DNA from: an uncultured Saprospiraceae bacterium
Lineage (GTDB): Bacteria > Bacteroidota > Bacteroidia > Chitinophagales > Saprospiraceae
Assembly (NCBI GenBank): GCA_937981555.1
Contig: CALJOK010000022.1
Location: 62,001-126,000 of the forward strand
Direction: 5' to 3'
Length of the DNA stretch: 64,000 bases
The notes under the pieces were generated by a model. The model was not told where the DNA came from and made no database searches. It saw only the letters and a list, made by a program, of their open reading frames with translations. The first letter of the stretch is position 1, and every line of letters begins with the position of its first letter. The translations under genes were made by a program, and so were the position numbers. Shown here in pieces: positions 10,901 to 17,983 of the stretch.

Positions 10901-11218
10901 AAGCAACTGTATGACTTAAAACAGCAACTATATACGCTCGATGAAAAGCTTTCTGGTAATCGAACGAAAAGCGAGATAGGAGAGCGTAATGCGCCGACGA
11001 TCAGTTCGAGATTAAGAGTAGTTCGAAGAGGTCTATCGACTACTTATGGACCGACTCCAATGCATATAGAAAGTTTGGTCATTGCAAAAAAAGAATTAGC
11101 ATCGATTGCTGCACAAGTAGAAAAAGTAAGTGTGGAGACGATTCCTTCTTTGGAGAAAAATCTAAAGAAGGCAGGTGCCCCATATATTCATGGGCAGGCG
11201 ATTCCGAAGGGAAGGTAA
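7925..11218 (+). CDS. Sortilin/VPS10-type beta-propeller protein (secreted)
   Basis: Encodes 1097 aa. A signal peptide (1-22, ends LLFAQ) is followed by a domain of repeated Asp-box motifs (S-x-D-G-G-x-x-W: for example SADGGQSW, SIDGGTTW, SRDGGETW) from ~45 to ~730, typical of VPS10/sortilin and BNR-repeat glycosidase-like propellers. The C-terminal third is helical with a basic Lys/Glu stretch (~800-830) and ends without a T9SS sorting domain. Such proteins are common in Bacteroidota and often annotated as glycosyl hydrolases, but I see no catalytic evidence. A paralogue of almost the same length is at 34006-37188. Divergent from the hybrid sensor kinase gene. Confidence 0.88.
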   Translation: MKKPILTILFLSVMGSMLLFAQKRKKNKPVEEEKIESIFSGIKLRSIGPALASGRIADIAIHPDNDNIWYVATGSGGVWKTKNSGHTWTPIFDDKTSYSTGCITLDPSNPSTVWLGTGENVGGRHVAYGDGVYKSADGGQSWKNMGLKNSEHISEIIVHPENSNIIWVAAQGPLWKSGDERGLYKSIDGGTTWKKVLGNSEWTGVTDIAIDPRNADVMYAATWDRHRTIAAFMGGGPGSGLHRSRDGGETWTKLKTGLPKSNLGKIGIAISPQQPDVIYAAIELDRKKGGVYRSANQGASWKKMSDAVSGATGPHYYQELYASPHQFDRLYLMNVRILVSDNGGANFRTLTEEKKHSDNHAIIFRKDDPNYLLVGTDAGIYESFDLAANWRFIPNLPLTQYYKVAVDDREPFYHIFGGTQDNGSHGGPSRTDNRHGIRNQDWYKTLGADGHQSATEPGNPDIIYAETQQGGMHRVDLKTGEQVFIQPQPGDGEAQERFNWDAPIVVSPHNPATLYFASHRVWRSDNRGDSWTAISSDLTRNEERLALPIMGKQQSWDNPWDVAAMSVFNSITSLSQSPLQEGLIYAGTDDGIIQVTEDGGKNWRKIMAEQLPGVPARAFVNDIKADLHDVNTVYIALDNHKSGDFQPYIYKSNDKGKTWQSIKGNPKAGGIPDRILTWRIVQDHIKKDLLFAATEHGIYVTLNGGQQWEKLKGAPTISFRDLAIQRRENDLVGASFGRGFYVLDDYSAMREVTKENLAAEATLFSTRKAWRYVPKNIAAVAGADGYSADNPDFGAVFTYHLSKDYKTKKAERKEKEKELTKAGKEIPFEGWEALEAERRQSKPTIWLTVKDASGNVVRKIKAPAKKGMNRMAWDLRYASTSAIRPGQSSRGGNKFRGGGAMAPPGTYSVSLSKEVEGSVTSLAGPISFEVIPLRKGTLEGVTPKAYVDFSKEASSTQTLLSATSNTLSENIKKVDAMMIALERANIEPGAMNKQLYDLKQQLYTLDEKLSGNRTKSEIGERNAPTISSRLRVVRRGLSTTYGPTPMHIESLVIAKKELASIAAQVEKVSVETIPSLEKNLKKAGAPYIHGQAIPKGR

Positions 11219-11243
11219 GTGTTGTTCCGCTTCTTAGGTAAAA

Positions 11244-11283
11244 AACAAAAGCTCAACCATCCAAAGATGATTGAGCTTTTGTT
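11244..11283. terminator. Bidirectional terminator hairpin
   Basis: An 18-bp imperfect stem (AACAAAAGCTCAA paired with TTGAGCTTTTGTT plus an inner five pairs) around CAAA. It lies between the convergent propeller gene and the lipoprotein gene at 11371. Confidence 0.8.
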
Positions 11284-11370
11284 ATGTTGAATAGGGAGGG
11301 GAATGAATAAAATTCAAGTTTAGTACTAATGAAATAACAATACATTTACATGATGTGGAAACTTCGTTTT

Positions 11371-11775
11371 CTAATCTCGAATTACATTAATTTGATAATT
11401 AACCAAGATTATTCCTCCCATACTTTGTTCCAAATTAAAAGTTAACCTATCCTGATCCTTTAATAAATTAGCAAGTATATTGATTATTTCTGAACCGGAT
11501 GGATTCAAATTTGTACCCGCAAAACAATCTTGTGGTTTTAAAGGTGTGAATTCCTCTTCAGTTGAAGTGGTTTTATACTTAAAGATAATAAGATCAGATC
11601 CGTTTGGAGTAACGGTAAGAGTTACATCTTCAATAGAATCTGTGTGAGTTAAATACTCAATTGTCCCTGTGTAGGTTCCAATCCAATCAGCTTGTGAACA
11701 ATTATCATCATCATCGCCACATGCTGCGAAAGTTGAGAAAATAATTAATAAGAATAAAAATTTTAAAAATTTCAT
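11371..11775 (-). CDS. Small lipoprotein of unknown function
   Basis: Encodes 134 aa from the ATG at 11775. I prefer this start over an in-frame one 81 bp upstream because it gives a textbook lipoprotein signal: MKFLKF, a hydrophobic core and the lipid-attachment Cys in FAACGDDDD. The acidic run after the Cys is typical of surface-exposed Bacteroidota lipoproteins. The mature part contains an AxWIGTYTGT motif and alternating strands, in the style of small lipocalin-like lipoproteins. Function unknown. Stand-alone minus-strand gene with a terminator downstream. Confidence 0.75.
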   Translation of the reverse strand: MKFLKFLFLLIIFSTFAACGDDDDNCSQADWIGTYTGTIEYLTHTDSIEDVTLTVTPNGSDLIIFKYKTTSTEEEFTPLKPQDCFAGTNLNPSGSEIINILANLLKDQDRLTFNLEQSMGGIILVNYQINVIRD

Positions 11776-12018
11776 TGCTTTATTTTTTAAGGTTAAAAAC
11801 TCTAATGTATTATTTAATTTGAATAGGAAAGAACACACCTCTTCAAATTTTTTCAAGTCTTGAACGATAAACTGAAAATTTTAAAAAGTAAAAACACTTG
11901 GTATATTTAATTTGATTTAATATTCTTCTTCTTAAACCAAACCTCATTAGCACTCTTGCTACTGCAAGGCATCTAAGTAGTATTCCTCTCCACTCAAAAG
12001 AAAATAAATAAAACAATT

Positions 12019-13092
12019 CTAAAAAAGTAAAAACGTAGTCAGAATTGTCCCGATAAGAAATAACATAAATAATACCCCATACGAAATAGTTAGAACGATA
12101 AATTTGAGGAAGGTTTTAAATATACTTTGTTCATATACTTTCCACATTGAAATAAATACATACAGGGCAATGATCAGAGATGAAACAACGTAGATCCAAC
12201 TTGGAAAAACATTCATCCCTGCCACCAAAATACCTGCCACCAAAAAGAAAAAAGCATGAAGATGAAAGGCAAAAATCAAATGCTGTATGTAATAGTAATT
12301 ATGACGAATGTATAAGATATAAAACACCAACGCCAAAAGAGGCATCATCAATAAAATGGCCCAAGTGATATGTCCGATCATTGCAGCAAAGATTTCAGTT
12401 TGATCTTTGAGGTATTTGATTTTTTGTTTGAAAATAAGTTGCTCCCACCAACTATCATCTTTTTTATAAGTCTGCATTAATTCATCCGCATTCATGGTTA
12501 GAAAATCATGTTTGGAAATCGTTTCATAACCTTCATTTCCCATACTTATATAATAATTCAGATTAATAGTGTCACCATATGGATCTCCATATTCATGAAG
12601 CAAATCATTCAATGAATCATTAAGAACCGTTAAAATAGTATCTGTGATAATCTTGGTTTCTTGCTCGGGAAAAATGGCATGGGTGGTGTCCATAACATTT
12701 TCCAAAATTCCCAAGACTCGCTGGCGTTCATAATTTTCGAGTATCCGATCCTTGATATTGTATGGATGATTGGAGGAAGATTGGAAACCTTGAAAACTTA
12801 ACCCAATGATGAATAACACAGAGGTCACCAACAACAACCGTAGCGGATGTACATAGCTACGATGTTTTCCAGTAAAATATTCCAAGGTTAATTTCCCAGG
12901 AACAAATAGAGCTTTGAAAGTACGCCAAGTTCTAGATTCTATATTAAAAACTGCATCTTGAAATTCTGACCATAATTCTCCAAAAGTTATTTTACCATCT
13001 GTATTCTTCTGCCCGCAACTAGGGCAAAATTGAAATGGGGAATCATTTTCATAATTACAGTTTCTACAAATATGGCGAATTGATGCACTCAT
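12019..13092 (-). CDS. DUF3667-family membrane protein with zinc ribbon
   Basis: Encodes 357 aa. Two CxxC pairs at the N terminus (CRNC and CPSC, residues ~9-26) form a zinc ribbon, followed by GELWSEF and the FVPGKLTLEYFTGKHR stretch that is characteristic of DUF3667 proteins. A first membrane helix lies at ~85-105, a polar segment follows (~106-230), and three or four more helices occupy ~235-357. These are inner-membrane proteins of unknown function in Bacteroidota. Monocistronic between the small lipoprotein and the hydrolase gene. Confidence 0.8.
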   Translation of the reverse strand: MSASIRHICRNCNYENDSPFQFCPSCGQKNTDGKITFGELWSEFQDAVFNIESRTWRTFKALFVPGKLTLEYFTGKHRSYVHPLRLLLVTSVLFIIGLSFQGFQSSSNHPYNIKDRILENYERQRVLGILENVMDTTHAIFPEQETKIITDTILTVLNDSLNDLLHEYGDPYGDTINLNYYISMGNEGYETISKHDFLTMNADELMQTYKKDDSWWEQLIFKQKIKYLKDQTEIFAAMIGHITWAILLMMPLLALVFYILYIRHNYYYIQHLIFAFHLHAFFFLVAGILVAGMNVFPSWIYVVSSLIIALYVFISMWKVYEQSIFKTFLKFIVLTISYGVLFMLFLIGTILTTFLLF

Positions 13093-13235
13093 AATAGCAA
13101 GATAATATATCTTTAGAAAAGAAGTTTATTAAACAACGTTTTAATTACTCGCTATCGGACAGTTAGAATATTTCGGAACAGGGGGCTAGTGAGAGCCTTT
13201 GACTTTTGTTTATTCTAAGTCTTTTTTATTTGCAA

Positions 13236-15476
13236 TTAATTTACGTTCCCTTTGGATACTCCAAGATCATCTACGACCAAAACTCCGTATTTACAAATAT
13301 CAAAAACCAATTGAATTTTCTTTATTTTTTTATAATCAAAATTGCCATCTGAAGTAGAAAAATCCAAAAGTGGTAAGGCAAATGATTCCAGATGCACCTC
13401 CCAATCTTTCCCTATCCAATCAGCGTCTAAAGATTTAACTTTAGTAAACCTCACTTGCAGGCGAGGAGCAATTCGCTTGATTTCGCTAATTTGTAATTGA
13501 GTTTGATGACCGCTGCTATCGATCAATTGAATATGAAAATCGAGCTGAGGTTCTTTCTTTTTTTCTTTTTCTTTCTCTTTCTCTTTTTCCTTTGGATTTT
13601 TAAAAAGCTCTTTAAAGTTCCCAGCTGCTACAGAGATTAATAATTGATTAGTAGAATCGATATTTAATAAAGAGGAGTCAGGAAATCTTAAAGTATAACT
13701 AGCTACAGAGTCAGGATTGATTTGATCACCATAATCCCAACCAAGTACTACCGCATTATTTTCTTGGCTACCTCCATCTCGAGTTGCAAGATTTTCTTCT
13801 CGATAAATTTTTAAATTTTGGGAAGTGATAGTGATTCCATTTTTTCCATTTTTCAAATCAATATCCTCTTCGAAGTTTTGTAATATTAAGTCATCAGTAT
13901 CCTGAAAATGTGTGAGGTAAAAATTTTCTGGTAACCAATCCTTAGCCGTATTTATATTGTTAAAAATGGATAAATATTGTTGGTTGTTTTTCAAAACGCT
14001 AGATGCAAAAGCGGAAATAAAAACCTTTGCAGCCTCTCGTTGGTCTTCACCTGAAATTAAGGGTTGCGTATTCAATAACCAACTTGAAGGTGGGCCAAAA
14101 TCTGTTCGCCCCCAACTAGAATTAAATTGACCATGATTGGCCCGATGAATATATACACCAGCTTTAAACCAATCTTCTTCATCCGTAAACGCTAGTCGCC
14201 GATAAGGACGCATACCCCAAAAACTTACTTCATCAGAATCATAGGCTCCTTGCAATGATAAGTAGTTCACATTTTCCAATTTGATTTTTCGATGATATCG
14301 ATAGTCAGTCGGTGCAATAGAAACGACCCCTTTGATTCCAAAATTAAAGTCAAATTGTTCTTTGCCATTATCAGGAAAATGAGACAAGCGATTGAATGCA
14401 GCGGCAATGGAAACTGCTTCGCCTCCTCTCGAATGACCAACGAGCATGATATGATTCATATCTATTTTTTGGAAAAGTTCATGATTGGGATCTGTATTCC
14501 AGTTGCGCCATTGTTCCAAATGTTTTAACAAAATCCAAGCACGAGCAGGCATCTCTTTTCCTCGAAAATCTCCTGACCAATGCGCATTAATAAAATTCTC
14601 ATCAACAGAAACTGCAATGATTCCCTGACTGGCTAACAACTCAGCCATATATCCATATCCATCATCAGAATAATCAATCATACTATGATTACCGTGTACG
14701 ATTAAAGTGATGGGAAAAGGCCCTTCGCCTTCTGGAAAAAATACTCTACCGTTTAAGGGGAAATTTTTCACGCCAAATCCCCAATAGGATTCTCGCCATT
14801 TCTTTTTTTTGTCCTTCCACTCAGGAAGTAAGTGAGTGGCATCGACGGTAGCTGTTTTGAATTTTACGTCTTTGGCATACTCTTTTCGATTTTGGTCAGT
14901 TCCATTCCCATAGGTGAATTTTTCCACTTTATATTTTCCAAGTTGGGCAGGATTCTTTATTCCTTGGGCTGCAAGTGAATGGTTTGTATTTTCTAAAAAA
15001 GGAGCAGGCAAATTTTTAGTGTAAGGATCGTGCCCTTCATTTTTTAACCAAAAAATCCCAGCTAACAGTAATAAGACGGGCATCACCATTCCCAACCAAG
15101 CCAAAGCACTTGATCCTTTTTTTATTTTTTTTATACTAAAAGAAAAAAGCATGGTGAGCAAGACTAATCCAATTACTCCAGGATAATATATCTGATCAGG
15201 TAGTCTAAATCCTAGCATCTTTGCTAAGTAAAAAGTAGAGAAGACACTTAGTATAGCTGCATTTAAAGCAAGTGGAATTTTATTTATTTTTTTGCCTAAA
15301 AACTGAAAGATGATATTTAATATTAAAAAGGCAAACGCACCTAATATCATTCCTAATAATAACATGATTCCTTTCGGTAATCCTGTTTCATAATAGTATC
15401 CAAATATTCCAAAAACCAAAATGGACAAAATCAAAAAGGCGGAGGTCATCCCAATAGGGGGGAAGAGTCTTTTCAT
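13236..15476 (-). CDS. Membrane-anchored alpha/beta hydrolase
   Basis: Encodes 746 aa from the ATG at 15476 (MKRLFPP), chosen over an upstream in-frame start that would precede the first membrane helix with an unlikely 26-residue tail. Residues ~8-145 carry about five transmembrane helices. The hydrolase domain (~230-560) has the oxyanion-region HGNHS motif and the nucleophile elbow GHSRGG; NHGQFN may supply the catalytic His. A strongly charged run of alternating Lys and Glu (~640-655) interrupts the C-terminal beta domain. The fold suggests an esterase or lipase-like enzyme acting at the cell envelope; the substrate cannot be predicted. Confidence 0.82.
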   Translation of the reverse strand: MKRLFPPIGMTSAFLILSILVFGIFGYYYETGLPKGIMLLLGMILGAFAFLILNIIFQFLGKKINKIPLALNAAILSVFSTFYLAKMLGFRLPDQIYYPGVIGLVLLTMLFSFSIKKIKKGSSALAWLGMVMPVLLLLAGIFWLKNEGHDPYTKNLPAPFLENTNHSLAAQGIKNPAQLGKYKVEKFTYGNGTDQNRKEYAKDVKFKTATVDATHLLPEWKDKKKKWRESYWGFGVKNFPLNGRVFFPEGEGPFPITLIVHGNHSMIDYSDDGYGYMAELLASQGIIAVSVDENFINAHWSGDFRGKEMPARAWILLKHLEQWRNWNTDPNHELFQKIDMNHIMLVGHSRGGEAVSIAAAFNRLSHFPDNGKEQFDFNFGIKGVVSIAPTDYRYHRKIKLENVNYLSLQGAYDSDEVSFWGMRPYRRLAFTDEEDWFKAGVYIHRANHGQFNSSWGRTDFGPPSSWLLNTQPLISGEDQREAAKVFISAFASSVLKNNQQYLSIFNNINTAKDWLPENFYLTHFQDTDDLILQNFEEDIDLKNGKNGITITSQNLKIYREENLATRDGGSQENNAVVLGWDYGDQINPDSVASYTLRFPDSSLLNIDSTNQLLISVAAGNFKELFKNPKEKEKEKEKEKKKEPQLDFHIQLIDSSGHQTQLQISEIKRIAPRLQVRFTKVKSLDADWIGKDWEVHLESFALPLLDFSTSDGNFDYKKIKKIQLVFDICKYGVLVVDDLGVSKGNVN

Positions 15477-15738
15477 TTTAGTAGGTTTGTTCGTTTTAGA
15501 AATTATAAATATAAGTAAATGAGTTCGGGAAAGGAAACAAGTTTTGGTAAACAAAAAGTGCTACTGCTAGAAGATGGCTTGCTAGCGAGAATTAAAAAAT
15601 CATTGCTTTAATAAATTCTTAATAGTATGGACTTATAGACTGGCGGATGAAATTCGTTAGTTATGTTGGTGTAAATGTAAAATGGGTAAGAGAACAAACT
15701 TCAATTGGTGTAAAGAGCGATTAAAGTCTTATTTGGGG

Positions 15739-15798
15739 AACCGCCGAGTACGAGATCCGTACGCTCGGTGGTGTGAGAGGCGGAGCCGTCTACTCGAT
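15739..15798 (+). ncRNA. Group II intron 3' end (domains V and VI), remnant
   Basis: Domain V: a 9-bp lower stem (ACCGCCGAG, 15740-15748, with CTCGGTGGT, 15764-15772), a 2-nt bulge (CG) on the 3' side, a 4-bp upper stem and a small loop; CGC lies in the triad position as in bacterial class C introns. Domain VI follows (~15774-15795) with an unpaired A at 15792 as branch point and the intron ending in GAT at 15798. Both hairpins match the standard architecture. No reverse transcriptase/maturase gene or intron 5' end is present, so this is a remnant of a plus-strand intron. Confidence 0.8.
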
Positions 15799-15817
15799 TA
15801 TGCTCTCGTTTTCTTTT

Positions 15818-16333
15818 TTAAATCATTTGTTGGTTGTAAATATTTGCTTTTTTATCTTTTCGCTTCTCAGTAAAAATTACTTTTCCGTTTCTTTTAAATT
15901 TAATTATAATTTTACCCGAATCTGTTTTTTCGGTAATTGAATTCTTCTTAAAAGTGATGTTCGGATATTTATTCTTTAAATCTTTTAATAACTTTTTTCG
16001 TTCTTTTCTAATAAACTTTAGTCGTTGAGATTTTAATAAAATACCATTTTTCAATTCTGAATTTATACTAACTTCGTAATTGTATTTATCAGGAGAAACA
16101 TATTCAATTTTAATGAAATTCCAATTTTCTTTTTTTCCTATTTTTTCAAGATAATATCCTTCATCTCTGTATGAGAATATGCTCCAAGTATTAGTTTTTC
16201 CTTTTTCAAAAATTCCAATTTGCGTCATTTCGCCGCTTGCGCCAACAACCATTCCTAATCCATTTTCAGTATTTCCTAAATGAATATGCCAAGAAAATTG
16301 AGGTAAGATTATTAGTAAAAATAGTTTTATCAT
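15818..16333 (-). CDS. Cassette gene 1: unknown protein
   Basis: Encodes 171 aa. A short hydrophobic N terminus (residues 1-17) could be a signal or anchor; the rest is Lys-rich with alternating strands and a central helical KEKKKLLKDLKNKY-like segment. No family recognised. It is the left-most of three minus-strand genes separated by 412-bp repeats. The unit's right end reads GTTATGCTC in gene direction, and its left end shows the same TTATGCTC on the plus strand beside the intron remnant. The base composition is more AT-rich than flanking core genes, consistent with acquisition. Confidence 0.6.
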   Translation of the reverse strand: MIKLFLLIILPQFSWHIHLGNTENGLGMVVGASGEMTQIGIFEKGKTNTWSIFSYRDEGYYLEKIGKKENWNFIKIEYVSPDKYNYEVSINSELKNGILLKSQRLKFIRKERKKLLKDLKNKYPNITFKKNSITEKTDSGKIIIKFKRNGKVIFTEKRKDKKANIYNQQMI

Positions 16334-16387
16334 GCTTTAATAATTTATTTTTTTGATGCTCTGCCTTTTTCTTTTTTAGTGGAGCAT

Positions 16388-16799
16388 AACTTGTAAATAT
16401 ACGTACTAGATAAACATATATCCCTTATGTTGTTTATATCAAATGCAGTAAGTTTTCATATATAAAAACGTACTAAACAATTCTATAATCCTAAAGTCAC
16501 CATACTATAAGTGAATACATTATAATAATTTATAGGTCAAATCATCTCTTAAAAAAAGATAACTATAATCAACCCGCCTTCTAGTAAACAGACTTGTAAC
16601 TGGTTGAAATATATTAATTTAAATACTTCCGAATTGAATTCCAATTTTGGATTTATGGGCTACCTATGTCTTCCCAACAATATATTTACATTTCTAAATC
16701 AACAAACTATTTATCGATAAACGTGACTTGGGAAATTTGATTTCTAGTCAAATCATCAGCCATCTTTTTCGCTTAACTTTATGGAATTGATGCATTGTT
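16388..16799. repeat. 412-bp cassette-junction repeat, copy A
   Basis: Begins AACTTGTAAATA and ends GATGCATTGTT on the plus strand. It aligns without gaps to copy B (17556-17967) with about 18 mismatches by eye. It has no conserved reading frame: a 21-codon ATG frame shared by both copies changes mostly at amino-acid-altering positions. On the minus strand its last bases carry TATATTTA, close to the Bacteroidota -7 box TAnnTTTG, about 50 bp upstream of the cassette gene start, so it may supply a promoter. Confidence 0.95.
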
Positions 16800-16822
16800 A
16801 TACACAGGTTTTATTTTTTATT

Positions 16823-17533
16823 TTAAGTTGTTGGATTTTCTTTCCACCAATTTTCCATCGGTTCCCAACTTTCAATTATTTCTTTTGCAATTGAATTGTA
16901 AATATCAGGATTTTCGATTCCTGATTCAAATACATACCAATAATCATTTCCATGAATTAGTCTTCCTACTCTCATGTTTTGTCTACCTGTATTTGAAGGC
17001 TTACATTTTTCAGGTGGCAAAGTATACATTTTTGTTTTTATCCCTTCAGGTGGACAATTTGCTATTTCAATTGTAAAACTGCTTCCAAATCTATGAAATT
17101 GAAAACTTAATAAATTTAATTGATTATCTTTCAATCTTCTCAAATTTGGGAAACTTCCTTTGAATCCATTACCTCTAAAATGTGGAAGAATTGTTTTCTT
17201 AATTACTTCCATTATTTTTTGTTTCTTTTCTCTTTGGGATTTATAGAAATTTTTACTTCTAATATTTTGGATTTCTTTAATTATTCTTTTAAAAATTTTC
17301 AAGTTCTTATTGACATCATTTAATGTTTCGACGCCTTTTATTTTTGTGTCACAAAGATATTTAGGTACATTTTCTTCATTTCCCATTTCATGAGATTTAA
17401 TAAAAACTTGTTGAACAATTTCTTTGTACTCATCATTATTTTCTAAAATGCTATTTGACAAAACCCAATCTTCTAAAAGAATTTGATTTATGAAAATAAT
17501 TATTTCCTGAACAACTTTTTTTTCATCTACCAT
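16823..17533 (-). CDS. Cassette gene 2: DUF4304-like protein
   Basis: Encodes 236 aa from the ATG at 17533 (MVDEKK). An upstream in-frame start at 17572 would put the first codons inside the repeat, so I reject it. Residues ~1-110 are helical and charged. Residues ~125-230 resemble the DUF4304 domain: an LPHFRGNGFKG opening, a strand with LSFQFHRFGSSFTIEI and a late WYVFESG. DUF4304 proteins are small cytosolic proteins of unknown role, sometimes found among toxin-immunity and accessory genes. The unit is flanked by repeats A and B and ends in its own short inverted repeat. Confidence 0.65.
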   Translation of the reverse strand: MVDEKKVVQEIIIFINQILLEDWVLSNSILENNDEYKEIVQQVFIKSHEMGNEENVPKYLCDTKIKGVETLNDVNKNLKIFKRIIKEIQNIRSKNFYKSQREKKQKIMEVIKKTILPHFRGNGFKGSFPNLRRLKDNQLNLLSFQFHRFGSSFTIEIANCPPEGIKTKMYTLPPEKCKPSNTGRQNMRVGRLIHGNDYWYVFESGIENPDIYNSIAKEIIESWEPMENWWKENPTT

Positions 17534-17555
17534 TTTTTCTTTTTTACTTGTATAT

Positions 17556-17967
17556 AACTTGTAAATATACATACCAGATAAACATATATCCCTTATATGT
17601 TTTATATCAAATGCAGTAAGTTTTCATATATAAAAACGTACTAAACAATTCTATAATCCTAAAATCGCAATACTACAAGTGAATACATTATAATAATTTA
17701 TAGGTCAAATCATCTCTTAAAAAAAGATAACTATAATCAACCCGCCTTCTAGTAAACAGACTTGTAACTGGTTGAAATAAATTAATTTAAATACTTCCGA
17801 ATTGAATTCCAATTTTGGATTTATGGGCTACCGATGTCTTCCCAACAATATATTTACATTTCTAAGTCAACAAACTATTAATGAATAAACGTGACTTGGA
17901 AAATTTGCTTTCTATTCAAATCATCAGCCATCTTTTTCGCTTAACTTTATGGAATTGATGCATTGTT
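17556..17967. repeat. 412-bp cassette-junction repeat, copy B
   Basis: Same length and ends as copy A, about 95% identical by eye. It separates cassette gene 2 from cassette gene 3. The flanking bases outside AAC and GTT are completely different from those at copy A, so the repeat boundaries are sharp. Confidence 0.95.
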
Positions 17968-17983
17968 GGTGGCTGGCTTTTTT

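Noticed and set aside
15736-15800. tRNA-like or rRNA-like GC-rich hairpins
   Set aside because: Only two stems, no cloverleaf or anticodon arm. The 2-nt bulge, CGC triad, bulged A and GAT end fit group II intron domains V and VI instead.
15682-15873. 63-codon plus-strand frame across the intron remnant
   Set aside because: It reads through domains V and VI of the group II intron, whose base pairing explains the sequence. Such frames are a common by-product of intron 3' ends.
16660-16725. 21-codon frame conserved in repeat copies A and B
   Set aside because: The copies differ within it mainly by amino-acid-changing substitutions, and it has no ribosome binding site. The repeat looks non-coding.
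16388-17967. Insertion sequence explanation for the 412-bp repeats
   Set aside because: No transposase frame and no terminal inverted repeat within the repeat beyond AAC/GTT. The inverted sequences belong to the intervening gene units instead.
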